From NCBI GenBank assembly GCA_016712175.1, contig JADJRQ010000001.1, forward strand, positions 186,001-250,000: a DNA stretch of 64,000 bases, written 5' to 3'. A program made the position numbers and the translations under genes. This document shows, one piece after another, positions 46,067 through 53,174 of the stretch; position 1 is the stretch's first letter; each line of letters begins with the position of its first letter. Source of the DNA: Solirubrobacterales bacterium. Its GTDB lineage: Bacteria; Actinomycetota; Thermoleophilia; Solirubrobacterales; 70-9. A model generated the notes under the pieces. It did not search any database and had not been told where the DNA came from. It saw nothing but the letters and a program-made list of their open reading frames with translations.

Positions 46067-46187
46067 CCCGCTTCGTCTCTCAGGGGGACGCTCGGATAGT
46101 TGAACTGATTGTTGCTTGAAGATCCTTTTGTGTCCGCTACGTCTTAACTTCAAAGGTTGACCGGCTACGTCTGAATCGCCCCATCAA
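46067..46187. other. Gene-free stretch between repeat copy A and the PEP-mutase fragment
   Basis: No gene is seen. A short degenerate direct repeat (CCGCTACGTCTTAAC / CCGGCTACGTCTGAA) occurs at about 46136 and 46171. It seems to be junction sequence between rearranged pieces. Confidence 0.3.
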
Positions 46188-46410
46188 GATCGCCGAAGCC
46201 TTCGAGTCGATTCAGGGCCCGGTAAATGTGGCGGCCAGTCTGGTCGGCGAACCGCTTGACGTGGCCACCTACAAAACGCTGGGAGTCCGGCGAATCAACG
46301 TCGATGTAAGTCTGGCGCGAACCAGCCTCGGAATCGTTCACCAGGCAGCGCAGCAGATGATCGATGGTAACTTCGACTTCACGTCCCAGCCATCGGCCAC
46401 GCCAAACTGA
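46188..46410 (+). pseudogene. C-terminal fragment of an isocitrate-lyase/PEP-mutase-family gene, copy 1
   Basis: The plus-strand frame reads IAEAFESIQGPVNVAASLVG, then YKTLGVRRINVDVSLARTSL and QAAQQMIDGNFDF. This is the C-terminal third of the PEP mutase/isocitrate lyase superfamily (there typically PVNVLAGxPG..ELAALGVRRISVG). The catalytic N-terminal barrel part is missing, so this is a fragment. A second copy at 48243 has about seven differences over roughly 210 bases, so the duplication is recent. Confidence 0.7.
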
Positions 46411-46436
46411 ACGACATTATGGGCTGAAACCACTAC

Positions 46437-46505
46437 TCACTTCTTGATGGTGATCTTCTTCTTCGTGGTCTTGCCGCCAGCGTTTTCAGAAGACACCTTG
46501 AAGGC
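46437..46505 (-). pseudogene. Orphan C-terminal tail of a CARDB-type secreted protein
   Basis: The minus strand encodes AFKVSSENAGGKTTKKKITI-KK followed by TGA. It is closely similar to the last 22 residues of the NHL protein at 43.9 kb (TFKVTSKNAGGKSAKKKIKV-KK). Upstream of 46505 the similarity ends abruptly in sequence next to the arylsulfotransferase-like gene. It is the broken end of a second gene of this kind. Confidence 0.65.
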
Positions 46506-46604
46506 GAGGAGAGTTTGCCAGATCTCCAGTGCGCCTCTCAGGCAACATGGCTACTCAGTACCCCCCTGCAGCGACTCCGCGATCAGCGGAGGTTGGCCCG
46601 ACGA

Positions 46605-48113
46605 TTACTTCTCGCTGGGCGCGCCACGAGAGGAATACATTCGGTCCATCGCGCGACGCAGTCGGACGTCCGTGAAATCGCCATTGCTCAGTGGCACTAC
46701 CCGGTAAATTCCCTGGCCGGCGGACAAACCCGGGGTGAAGTTGTAACGCTGGGTGATGGTCCCGTCAGGAGCGAAACCTGTTGCCTTCGGGGTCCCACCC
46801 CAAGTCACCATCCAGCCTTGGCTGCCGGTGTCGCGGGCCGCCCCGCAACACCAAGTCGAGTCAACTTTTGGATCGCTGAGCGCATCGACCAACGTCGCAG
46901 TCTGGGCGTATTCGTTGATTTCGAACTCCACTGCCCTCGGGGAGCGAACGCACTTGAGGCCGGACGTCCAGCTACCACATTCGGGGTCCGTCCCGTCGTC
47001 GAAAACCGTAAGGTTGCCGCGCTTGTTGATGCGGGCGTCGTGCTGACCGTTGAGGGGATAGTCGCCGCGGGGGTCGTTCTTAACCTTGAGGCTCTTCGGC
47101 GTCTCGGTCCCGCCCAGCTTCCAGTTAATTTCGCCGGTTGATCTATCGATGCTGTAGACGGCGTCAGCGTGCCGAAACGAGATGATCACCGAGTCACCAG
47201 CCACCTCAACGGAGTTGAGGTGGAGGATGTCGTAAGACGGTTCCTTTAGATAGGGCCACCAGCGCCCGGTCTCGTCAAGACCGACGTGGTCCTTGGCGTT
47301 CCATGACCACACCAGGTTGCCGTCGGGGTCAACCCGTTGAATCACGGGATCCAGCACAGCCGCTGCGGACCCATGCCCGTAGGCACTTAGATCGACGTCG
47401 GGGCGGCGCGTGTACGAAAGCACCAGGTAATCGCCGCCGGGAAGTTGCTGCATGTCGTGCAGGTCGGTATTGACGCCGACTGCCTGGATCCGATTCCTTT
47501 GCGAGCCGTTCAATGAGACCTCAACGTAGGCTGCTTCCGGGTCTGTCCCAAAGGGACCAGGGGTCCCGAAGGTCCACCAGGCAAGGTTCCCGCTGGGAAG
47601 CATCTTCGCGTCAACCAGTCCGCCCGACACACTCAACCACCAGGCCGGTACACCCATCCGATCGAAGATGACCGTGTAGTGGCCGTGGGTCATCAACTCC
47701 CACTTGGGAGTGGGGCCGCCAAAACGCCGGAACGTATACTCGGGAAAATCCTCGGGCAGGCAGCGAATCTCGTATCTGCCCTGGGCTCGGGGCTTACGCG
47801 CTCGAACCACCATGCTGGCGCCGGGGTAGAGAGGTACGCGTGCCTTAATTTTTCCGGTCCGCCTCCGTTTGCCATTGATGCTGGCCGTGGTCCCGCGCCG
47901 AGCGACGACCTTGATTCTGGTCCTCTTTCCGTGACAACGGGTGACGTAGCGATCAATCGATGGCTTGAAGTTGGGGTAAAGACCCGGCGTGGTGGTGATT
48001 GCAAGGTCGCCAGATCTGATTTTGGCGGCATCGGCAGAATTGACAAACGAGCCGGCTACTGCAGACCCGACAACGACGACCGCCAGCGCGGTGATAATGG
48101 CCCTCAACTTCAT
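46605..48113 (-). CDS. Exported arylsulfotransferase (ASST)-like protein
   Basis: The protein has 502 residues with a signal peptide (1-29, ending ADAA). A basic beta-rich region with a cysteine pair (YVTRCHGKRTRIKVVARR, then RYEIRCLPEDFP) precedes the ASST-type propeller from about residue 125. Typical pieces are DLHDMQQLPGGDYLVLSY, the HLNSVEVAGDSVIISFRHAD segment, VYSIDRSTGEINWKLGG, LNGQHDARI and DPECGSWTSGLKCV. Arylsulfotransferases move sulfate between phenolic compounds outside the cytoplasm. The catalytic histidine of the Pfam family cannot be assigned by eye, so the reaction is inferred from the fold. The gene lies between the two PEP-mutase fragments and between two tRNA-derived repeats, suggesting a mobile cassette. 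Confidence 0.75.
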   Translation of the reverse strand: MKLRAIITALAVVVVGSAVAGSFVNSADAAKIRSGDLAITTTPGLYPNFKPSIDRYVTRCHGKRTRIKVVARRGTTASINGKRRRTGKIKARVPLYPGASMVVRARKPRAQGRYEIRCLPEDFPEYTFRRFGGPTPKWELMTHGHYTVIFDRMGVPAWWLSVSGGLVDAKMLPSGNLAWWTFGTPGPFGTDPEAAYVEVSLNGSQRNRIQAVGVNTDLHDMQQLPGGDYLVLSYTRRPDVDLSAYGHGSAAAVLDPVIQRVDPDGNLVWSWNAKDHVGLDETGRWWPYLKEPSYDILHLNSVEVAGDSVIISFRHADAVYSIDRSTGEINWKLGGTETPKSLKVKNDPRGDYPLNGQHDARINKRGNLTVFDDGTDPECGSWTSGLKCVRSPRAVEFEINEYAQTATLVDALSDPKVDSTWCCGAARDTGSQGWMVTWGGTPKATGFAPDGTITQRYNFTPGLSAGQGIYRVVPLSNGDFTDVRLRRAMDRMYSSRGAPSEK

Positions 48114-48199
48114 GCGGCCCCTCCCCGTCCCATTGGCGAATCCTCTCTATCAACAATTGCGATAGGCACCCAGGTTCCCACCTTATAGGCCCGATCAGG

Positions 48200-48470
48200 G
48201 CGACCGCGAATTTTACCTGCCTGGCGCCAGCGACGAAGAGACGATCGCCGAAGCCATCGAGTCGATTCAGGGCCCGGTAAATGTGGCGGCCGGTCTGGTC
48301 GGCGAACCACTTGACGTGGCCACCTACAAAACGCTGGGAGTCCGGCGAATCAACGTCGATGTAAGTCTGGCGCGAACCAGCCTCGGAATCGTTCACCAGG
48401 CAGCGCAGCAGATGATCGATGTCAACTTCGACTTCACGTCTCAAGCCATCGGCCACCTGGAGCAGCCTCC
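48200..48470 (+). pseudogene. C-terminal fragment of an isocitrate-lyase/PEP-mutase-family gene, copy 2
   Basis: The frame reads FYLPGASDEETIAEAIESIQ, then VNVAAGLVGEPLDVATYKTL and QAAQQMIDVNFDFTSQAI, slightly longer at the 5' side than copy 1 (46188). It is about 97 percent identical to copy 1 over the shared 210 bases. The rest of the enzyme is missing on both sides. It ends in unrelated sequence before 48545. Confidence 0.7.
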
Positions 48471-48544
48471 ACTTTGGTTCGGCCTTATGCTTCGCTGTGA
48501 GAAGCGTCAGCCTTTGGGCTTCCGCTTGCCGGGGGCCATCGATC

Positions 48545-48644
48545 GGGACCATTTTTCAGGCCTTCGACCTCCAGATCGCTTTCGATCGTACGGAGGGGCG
48601 GGTGGAGATCTCGGCAACTGACTCGGAAGCCGCCGCCGAGGCCT
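48545..48644 (+). pseudogene. Possible C-terminal tail of a site-specific recombinase
   Basis: One frame reads TIFQAFDLQIAFDRTEGRVE, then ISATDSEAAAEAF and runs straight into the tRNA-derived repeat without a stop. The pattern (FDLRI..D...GRVEISAT..EA) resembles the end of large serine recombinases, which often sit next to their attachment site. The fragment is too short for a firm call. Confidence 0.35.
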
Positions 48645-48704
48645 TTAAACACAAAACCCCTGGCGAGAGGGGGCGGTGTGTCGACCTTGCGGTCATAGCG
48701 GGGA
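48645..48704 (-). repeat. tRNA-3'/terminator repeat, copy B
   Basis: Identical over 60 bases to copy A. On the minus strand it runs from the tRNA acceptor end through the GACC/GGTC hairpin to the terminator CCCCTCTCGCCAGGGG-TTTTGTGTTT. Unlike copy A it continues upstream into a T-arm, described in the next entry. Confidence 0.8.
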
Positions 48705-48776
48705 CAGGATTCGAACCTGTGACCTTCGGACTTTGAGAGCTCCAGGTTGCGAGTGGTGATGATTCGTCCACCGCGT
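48696..48776 (-). pseudogene. tRNA-derived sequence: intact 3' half, degenerate 5' half (copy B)
   Basis: Minus strand. The T-arm ACAGG-TTCGAAT-CCTGT and acceptor strand CCCCGCT plus A discriminator are perfect, preceded by CCGAAGGTC. The 5' half (CGCGGTGGACGAATC...) does not form D- or anticodon arms, and the loop reads CTCAAAG instead of an anticodon. CCA is not encoded. The start GCGGTGGA and the 3' half resemble an initiator-type tRNA-Met. This is the form expected of an attachment-site copy left by an integrated element. Confidence 0.6.
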
Positions 48777-48923
48777 ATTCATGATCTGCCGCCTTTTTAT
48801 TCCCAATCCGTCCGACACCGTCCGCTCCACACCAAGAGCGGCGCTATCTTGCGCACTGGCGCCGACATGCTCCCCTTCGACGATGCCCTCGCCGCCGTCC
48901 AAGGCAGCGCGTAGCATGAGTTC

Positions 48924-49235
48924 ATGGCAACCGTTGCGAAATCCGAAAGAAGCGGCGCTCTGACCCCAAGTCAAAGTCAGATTGTGCGCGAGCTCGCTGA
49001 ACGCCACGGCAGCAGGAACATCCGGGTTTTCGGTTCCCGCGGGCGCGGAGAGGCGGACCCTTCCAGTGACCTGGATCTGTTGGTAGACATGAAAAAGGGA
49101 AGCAGCCTCCTTGATCTCATCGCGCTGAAGAACGACATCGAGGACGCCTTGGGAATCGAGGTTGACTTGGTGACTGAGGCAGGTCTCTCCCGCCATCTGA
49201 AGGATCAGGTTCTCCGTGAGGCGGTTCCGCTCTGA
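48924..49235 (+). CDS. mntA: MNT-type minimal nucleotidyltransferase (antitoxin)
   Basis: The protein has 103 residues. The nucleotidyltransferase signature is FGSRGRGEADPSSDLDLLVD (residues about 36-55): the GS motif and the paired aspartates that bind metal and nucleotide. It fits the MNT antitoxins that add AMP to a tyrosine of the HEPN partner and so block its RNase activity. The HEPN gene starts within the last four bases of this gene. The cassette lies between two tRNA-derived repeats (48.65 and 49.67 kb). Confidence 0.85.
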   Translation: MATVAKSERSGALTPSQSQIVRELAERHGSRNIRVFGSRGRGEADPSSDLDLLVDMKKGSSLLDLIALKNDIEDALGIEVDLVTEAGLSRHLKDQVLREAVPL

Positions 49236-49570
49236 AAAGCCAGCACGTCTATCTGGAACACCTGCTTGATGCAATTGATCGGGTTCTCGAATACACCCAG
49301 CCCGGCGAAGCGCAGTTCCGGACTGATTTGAAGACTCAGGATGCGGTTCTCCGAAATCTGGAAACCCTTGGGGAAGCGGCAAAGAAGTTGGATGATGAAA
49401 CCCGCGCCCTTTCGAGCGAAGCACCTTGGCGAGAAATCACCGGTTTCAGAGATGTCATCGCTCACGACTATCTCGAGGTCGACCTTGATCTGGTCTGGAA
49501 CGTCGTTGAATCAGACCTCCCCCACCTCCGGAAAACCATCCTCGGTCTCCTCGACCAGGTGGATACCTGA
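49232..49570 (+). CDS. hepT: HEPN-family RNase toxin (HepT/DUF86)
   Basis: The protein has 112 residues if read from CTG 49232, which overlaps the MNT stop (CTGA). This start is chosen because the first residues (SQHVYLEHLLDAIDRVLEYT) match the usual HepT N-terminus; the next standard start, TTG 49328, would cut off the first helix. The RNase motif R-x4-H is RDVIAH, followed by DY, with the Tyr that the MNT partner can modify. HEPN toxins cleave RNA when freed from the antitoxin. CTG initiation is rare; a base error is possible. Confidence 0.8.
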   Translation: MKSQHVYLEHLLDAIDRVLEYTQPGEAQFRTDLKTQDAVLRNLETLGEAAKKLDDETRALSSEAPWREITGFRDVIAHDYLEVDLDLVWNVVESDLPHLRKTILGLLDQVDT

Positions 49571-49672
49571 GCTGGCAAGACGCAAAGTGGGTGCTTGCCT
49601 CCCCGCTTGACCGCACCGCCTCGACGAGGGTGAGCAGCGTCTCTGGAGTCACGGTTCGAACCTCTGCTTAAA
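49571..49672. other. Gene-free stretch
   Basis: 102 bases between the HEPN gene and repeat copy C. It contains GGTTCGAACC (about 49653-49662), a T-loop-like word that is not part of any recognisable tRNA. No gene. Confidence 0.3.
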
Positions 49673-49727
49673 CACAAAACCCCCTGGCGAGAGGGGGCGG
49701 TGTGTCGTCCCGAGGGACATAGCGGGG
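49673..49727 (-). repeat. tRNA-3'/terminator repeat, copy C
   Basis: As copies A and B but with one extra C in the terminator stem, and with the small hairpin changed from GACC-GCAA-GGTC to GTCC-CTCG-GGAC (minus-strand reading), so that the stem still pairs. The tRNA T-arm follows at higher coordinates. Confidence 0.75.
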
Positions 49728-49798
49728 ACAGGATTCGAACCTGTGACCTTCGGGCTATGAGATCTCTTTAGGCCGGTCTGTCAGGCACTCCACCGCAT
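49720..49798 (-). pseudogene. tRNA-derived sequence: intact 3' half, degenerate 5' half (copy C)
   Basis: Minus strand. T-arm and acceptor 3' strand are the same as in copy B. The anticodon-loop-like CTCATAG (Met-type CAT) and GCCCGAAGG remain, but the 5' side of the stem does not pair, and the 5' acceptor strand (TGCGGTG) matches CCCCGCT at only about five of seven positions. It is unlikely to be a working tRNA. Confidence 0.55.
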
Positions 49799-50141
49799 TC
49801 CATGCGGGCTCGGATGCTCTTGGGAGAGCTGAGCTCCGCTTGGTTCGGTACCTCGGCCGGTACCACGGTTTGATAACCCCGGCTGTAGAGGAGAAAGTGT
49901 TCACTCGAGGCCAACCTCGGCCAGGTGGTTCGCCTATGACTCTAAGCGCGGCACGAAACCGAAAGACGCCATGAAGCCGTGCACCACCAAGGGCACGAGC
50001 GCTACGGATCGTGGTTCATACGGTACCGACGGAGGCGCGCGATTCCCAAAGCATCGCCGCTTCCTTCTCGTTTCCGGGCATCAGGTGCCTCTAGCGGTCG
50101 CTTGTGACCGTGGTCGGAGAGTTCCACCTGCCTCCCCTCGG
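49799..50141. other. Gene-free stretch
   Basis: 343 bases without a convincing gene. It contains GGTACC-TCGGCC-GGTACC at about 49848-49865 (two copies of a six-base palindrome) but nothing else of note. A 79-codon plus-strand frame from 49971 has no recognisable content. Confidence 0.3.
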
Positions 50142-50483
50142 CTATCGCTCTGCTTCGACATTGCACGCCAGTTCAAGACAGTCGATTGCGGTCGTCTGCC
50201 GTTCTCGTGATTCTCGCCGAACACCCACCTCGTCCAATCCGAGGCCAAGCTCCCCCAGCCTCAGGCTGGCTCGTTCTGCCTCCGCGCTGATCTGCAGTTC
50301 TCGGCGAAGAATCCCGATCACTGACCTGTTCCGAATCCATCGGTCAGTCTCGGCGATGTTCGACACCTCCTCTCGGGCAAGCAGAATCATTTGTTCAAGC
50401 AGCTTTAGTTCACCCCCGAGGCTCAGTAGCTCGATGGTCTCTGTTTTATCGGAAGAATTTGGGTTGCGGTGATTGCGGCGCAC
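50142..50483 (-). CDS. Small helical protein of unknown function
   Basis: The protein has 113 residues from GTG 50483, chosen because GAGGAG stands seven bases upstream. It is hydrophilic and predicted mostly helical (ELKLLEQMILLAREEVSNIA, then LRRELQISAEAERASLRLGE). No motif or family is recognised, and there is no signal peptide. It lies alone in the accessory region between repeat copy C and the amidohydrolase. The ribosome-binding site and helical composition make it more credible than the other short frames nearby. Confidence 0.5.
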   Translation of the reverse strand: MRRNHRNPNSSDKTETIELLSLGGELKLLEQMILLAREEVSNIAETDRWIRNRSVIGILRRELQISAEAERASLRLGELGLGLDEVGVRRESRERQTTAIDCLELACNVEAER

Positions 50484-51006
50484 GTTTACTCCTCTTGTTC
50501 GGTTATGGCCTCCCTTTAAGTGTGAGGGACAAAATGGCCCCGGACTCAGGTGAACTTTGGCGTCACCAGACATCCCCTCCGCTGGCGGCTAGAAGCGGCA
50601 GGGCTGAACGCAATTACACAACCACAACCGCCGCCTGATTCTTGAAACGCGTGTTCACTTTTCGGGGTTTATGTCCCTGGGAACATGACCCGAAAACGGC
50701 CGCTTCGACGTCTTGACAGATCACCGCATGGCTGCCAGACTCATACGACAGGTGCGACACACGCACCGTCCATTCAGAGCGGTCGAGGGTCCGGGCCCTG
50801 TGACGCCGCCGCAACCGATCCCCTTTGTGGACACGGTGCGAATGCCCGACACAATGGAGGTGCTTCACGCGTCGAAAAGATCCGATTCAGATTCATCCCT
50901 GTCGCCTGCGAGCAGATCGCTGGGCAGGTACGGGCGCTTGCGGAAACGCGATCAAGCGGAGACCGGAGTGGAAGTGACGCCACTGACCTCGACAGCGGCG
51001 AAGGCG
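50484..51006. other. Stretch without a firm gene
   Basis: About 520 bases upstream of the amidohydrolase. The amidohydrolase frame is open from TTG 50713, but that part looks non-coding (low conservation-like composition, no family sequence). No other gene can be supported. Confidence 0.3.
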
Positions 51007-51828
51007 ATGGCGGAGAAGGCCAGGCGTCCCCAAGCTGCCTCCGATCATGAGGTGTGGAATATCGAGGCGGGAGATCCCGCGAGCGGGGTGATCTTGCATG
51101 TGCCACACGCTTCCCGACATATCCCCATCGCCGAACATGAACGGTTTCTGATCGACAGTTCGAGCCTGGAAGCAGAACTCGACGCCATCACGGATGCGGA
51201 TACCGACCGACTCGCACGTGCGGCGTGCCGGCGCGCACGTCGGCAGCCCTGGATGTTCTTCAATCGGAATTCCCGTCTGCTGGTCGATCCCGAGCGCTTC
51301 CCGGACGATCGGGAGGAGATGCTTGCGGTAGGTATGGGGCCCGTGTACTCGCGCACAGCGGATCAGCAAGAGCTGCGCTCCACGGACCCGGCCGATGACG
51401 AGCGGCTGATGAACAGCTACTACTGGCCCTACGCAAGGGCGTTCGAACGCCTGGTCGAGGAGCGGCTAAGCGAAGTCGGCCAGGTACTGATCATCGACGT
51501 CCACTCCTATCCACGGGATTCACTGCCCTACGAACTACACGCCGATCAAGCCCGACCGTCGCTTTGTATCGGCACCGATGGATACCACACGCCTCCTGCT
51601 CTCGCGAGAGTCGCTATGTCAGCTTGGTCCGGGTCAACTGAACTGAACCAGCCCTTCTCCGGCTGCTACGTCCCCGAACGCTTCTACAAGACCGATGGCC
51701 GGGTTCAAGCGGTGATGCTCGAGATACGCCGTGATGTGATCAAGGACTGGCTCAGTGAAGAGCCGACCATGCACGACGATTCAGCGATCGTGAGCGCCAT
51801 CGCCGCGGTCATCGACACGGATACCTGA
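51007..51828 (+). CDS. N-formylglutamate amidohydrolase family protein
   Basis: The protein has 273 residues from ATG 51007; GTG 50971 is an alternative, and the frame is open further upstream. The family sequence begins GVILHVPHASRHIP and includes AITDADTDRLA, FNRNSRLLVDPERFPDD, a metal-site-like IIDVHSYPRDSLPYE and PFSGCYVPERFY, then VMLEIRRDVI near the end. Enzymes of this group hydrolyse N-formylglutamate (histidine degradation) or act as related amidases. No hut genes are nearby, so the exact substrate is open. Its end lies 22 bases from the stop of the converging integrase remnant. Confidence 0.8.
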   Translation: MAEKARRPQAASDHEVWNIEAGDPASGVILHVPHASRHIPIAEHERFLIDSSSLEAELDAITDADTDRLARAACRRARRQPWMFFNRNSRLLVDPERFPDDREEMLAVGMGPVYSRTADQQELRSTDPADDERLMNSYYWPYARAFERLVEERLSEVGQVLIIDVHSYPRDSLPYELHADQARPSLCIGTDGYHTPPALARVAMSAWSGSTELNQPFSGCYVPERFYKTDGRVQAVMLEIRRDVIKDWLSEEPTMHDDSAIVSAIAAVIDTDT

Positions 51829-51849
51829 GCCTGCTATTCGTCTTCAACC

Positions 51850-52396
51850 CTAAAACTCCGCAGATTCCTTGAGTCTGATCTCTTCCCAATCAAGGGCTCT
51901 TCGACAGATTGACCTGAGTGGCAGGACCGCGTTTCGGACCGTGCTCGGTGCGTAGTCCTTGGCGACCATCTCGTCCACCACATCCTGGATCTGATTTCTG
52001 CTCAGTTCGGAAAGCCTTGTTCGCCCGAGCTTCGGCAGGAGGAATCTGCGAAGCGAATCCTCGTAGCTTCGAAGTGCGGCCGGCTTAAACGGAGAACCGG
52101 ATCTCGTTCTTACGACCCCGGACTTCGCGGCAGCAAGCCAGGCATCGGCGGCTTGATCGAGGAACATGTCACCGGGCCCGAGTGCCTCTGGTTTCCTGAG
52201 GGCGATGGTCGTCTCGGTTCGCCACGACTTTGCTTCTTCGAGAGTCTTGAAGACGCGCCTCAGATTCTTCTTATGCCGAGGTGACCAGGCCTGTCCCTGG
52301 AATCTTGGCTCGCAGGCAGTCCCTTCCGAGCTTTACCTCGCAACCCCGAGAATGCTGGATGTTGATGCCCTCCTCGGGGCAGCGAGCAGCGTTCAC
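51850..52396 (-). pseudogene. Tyrosine integrase remnant, frameshifted and without catalytic domain
   Basis: The coding strand from GTG 52396 reads an N-terminal arm-binding domain (CPEEGINIQHSRGCEVKLGR), shifts frame at about 52318-52322 by one base, and continues CEPRFQGQAWSPRHKKNLRR-VFKTLEEAKSW and the core-binding domain AADAWLAAAKSG, LRSYEDSLRRFLLPKLGRTR. It stops at 51850 soon after RALDWEEI, before the catalytic R..HxxR..Y domain. It is a phage- or island-type integrase that no longer works, supporting a mobile origin for the 44-53 kb region. Confidence 0.75.
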
Positions 52397-52593
52397 CGAC
52401 TTTGCCGGCGTATTCGGATTCTCTTGCGCGGGTCGTAAATGCATGACCCGTTTGTTTAGCTTGGTTCAGACCTAGTTACAAGTAATCCGGGGCCCTAAAC
52501 AAACGGTTGGCAACATGTTGGACAGATTTTCCAATCGCTCATGCAAAGCTTCGGCTAGTCTCGCTGAATGGGAACTGGGAGAAGGAATCGCCC
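52397..52593. other. Gene-free stretch between integrase and kinase remnants
   Basis: About 200 bases. GGGTCATGCATTTACGACCC-like and CAAACGG...CCGTTTG inverted words (52450 and 52500) are visible, the latter possibly a terminator or promoter palindrome. No gene. Confidence 0.25.
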
Positions 52594-53035
52594 GTGAGGA
52601 TTGAGGGATACGAGATCTAGCGATTGCCCGGCCAGAGGCATGGGGTCTGTTTACAGAGCCAGGCAGATCGATCTCGATCGCTCTGTGGCCCTTGAGGTCA
52701 TTCACCCCCATCTTGCCGACGAGGAAGACTTCAAGACTCGCTTTCGGTCCGAGATGAGACTTGCCTCACGACCGGATCATCAAGACGTAGTCCCTGTCTA
52801 TGACGCGAAGGAGATTAATGGCCAGGCGTATATCGCCACGCTCTGATTCCAGGTGAGGATCTGGCAACGCGTATCTCTCGGGAGGGCGCCCTCGATCCCG
52901 CCCAAGTTGACATCCTGGGACAGGTTGCGTCTGCACTAGACGCGGTTCATGACAAGGGGATCATTCCCCGCGACGTAAAGCCGGCCAACGTTCTACTCGA
53001 CGACCGAGTTGGAATCGATCACCTGGCGACGCCCC
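52594..53035 (+). pseudogene. Decayed serine/threonine protein kinase (Pkn-type)
   Basis: Pieces of a bacterial Ser/Thr kinase appear in order but in changing frames. They are RIEGYEI then a TAG stop; MGSVYRARQIDLDRSVALEV; DEEDFKTRFRSEMRLASRPD; VVPVYDAKEINGQAYIATL then TGA; and, in another frame, LIPGEDLATRISREGALDPA and AVHDKGIIPRDVKPANVLLD. The ATP-binding lysine of the VALK motif is Glu (VALEV) and the catalytic HRD is PRD. The sequence breaks off soon after DDRVGID. It is a non-functional relic. Confidence 0.75.
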
Positions 53036-53174
53036 GGCGATGGCCGTTTGTGAGATCTGAAACCGACGTGGTCGGTTCTTATTATTGGTCTTCGTCGATC
53101 AGTGTGAAGCCGGCGACGGTGCTCTACGGTTCTTGGTGTGCCTGTTCCATCTGGCAAGATCGGCGAAAACTTGA
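53036..53174. other. Gene-free stretch
   Basis: About 140 bases after the kinase relic and before the end of the duplicated membrane protein gene. Nothing recognised. Confidence 0.25.

Noticed and set aside
48696..49798. Two functional tRNA genes at copies B and C
   Set aside because: Only the T-arm and 3' acceptor strand are good. The anticodon and D arms do not form and the 5' acceptor strand pairs poorly.
49720..49800. Reading copy C as a tmRNA, Leu or Ser tRNA
   Set aside because: The acceptor strand is not that of tmRNA, and no long variable arm or consistent anticodon stem can be drawn.
50614..50868. Minus-strand 84-codon frame upstream of the amidohydrolase
   Set aside because: No ribosome-binding site, no family sequence, odd composition (His/Arg-rich); overlaps the open plus-strand frame.
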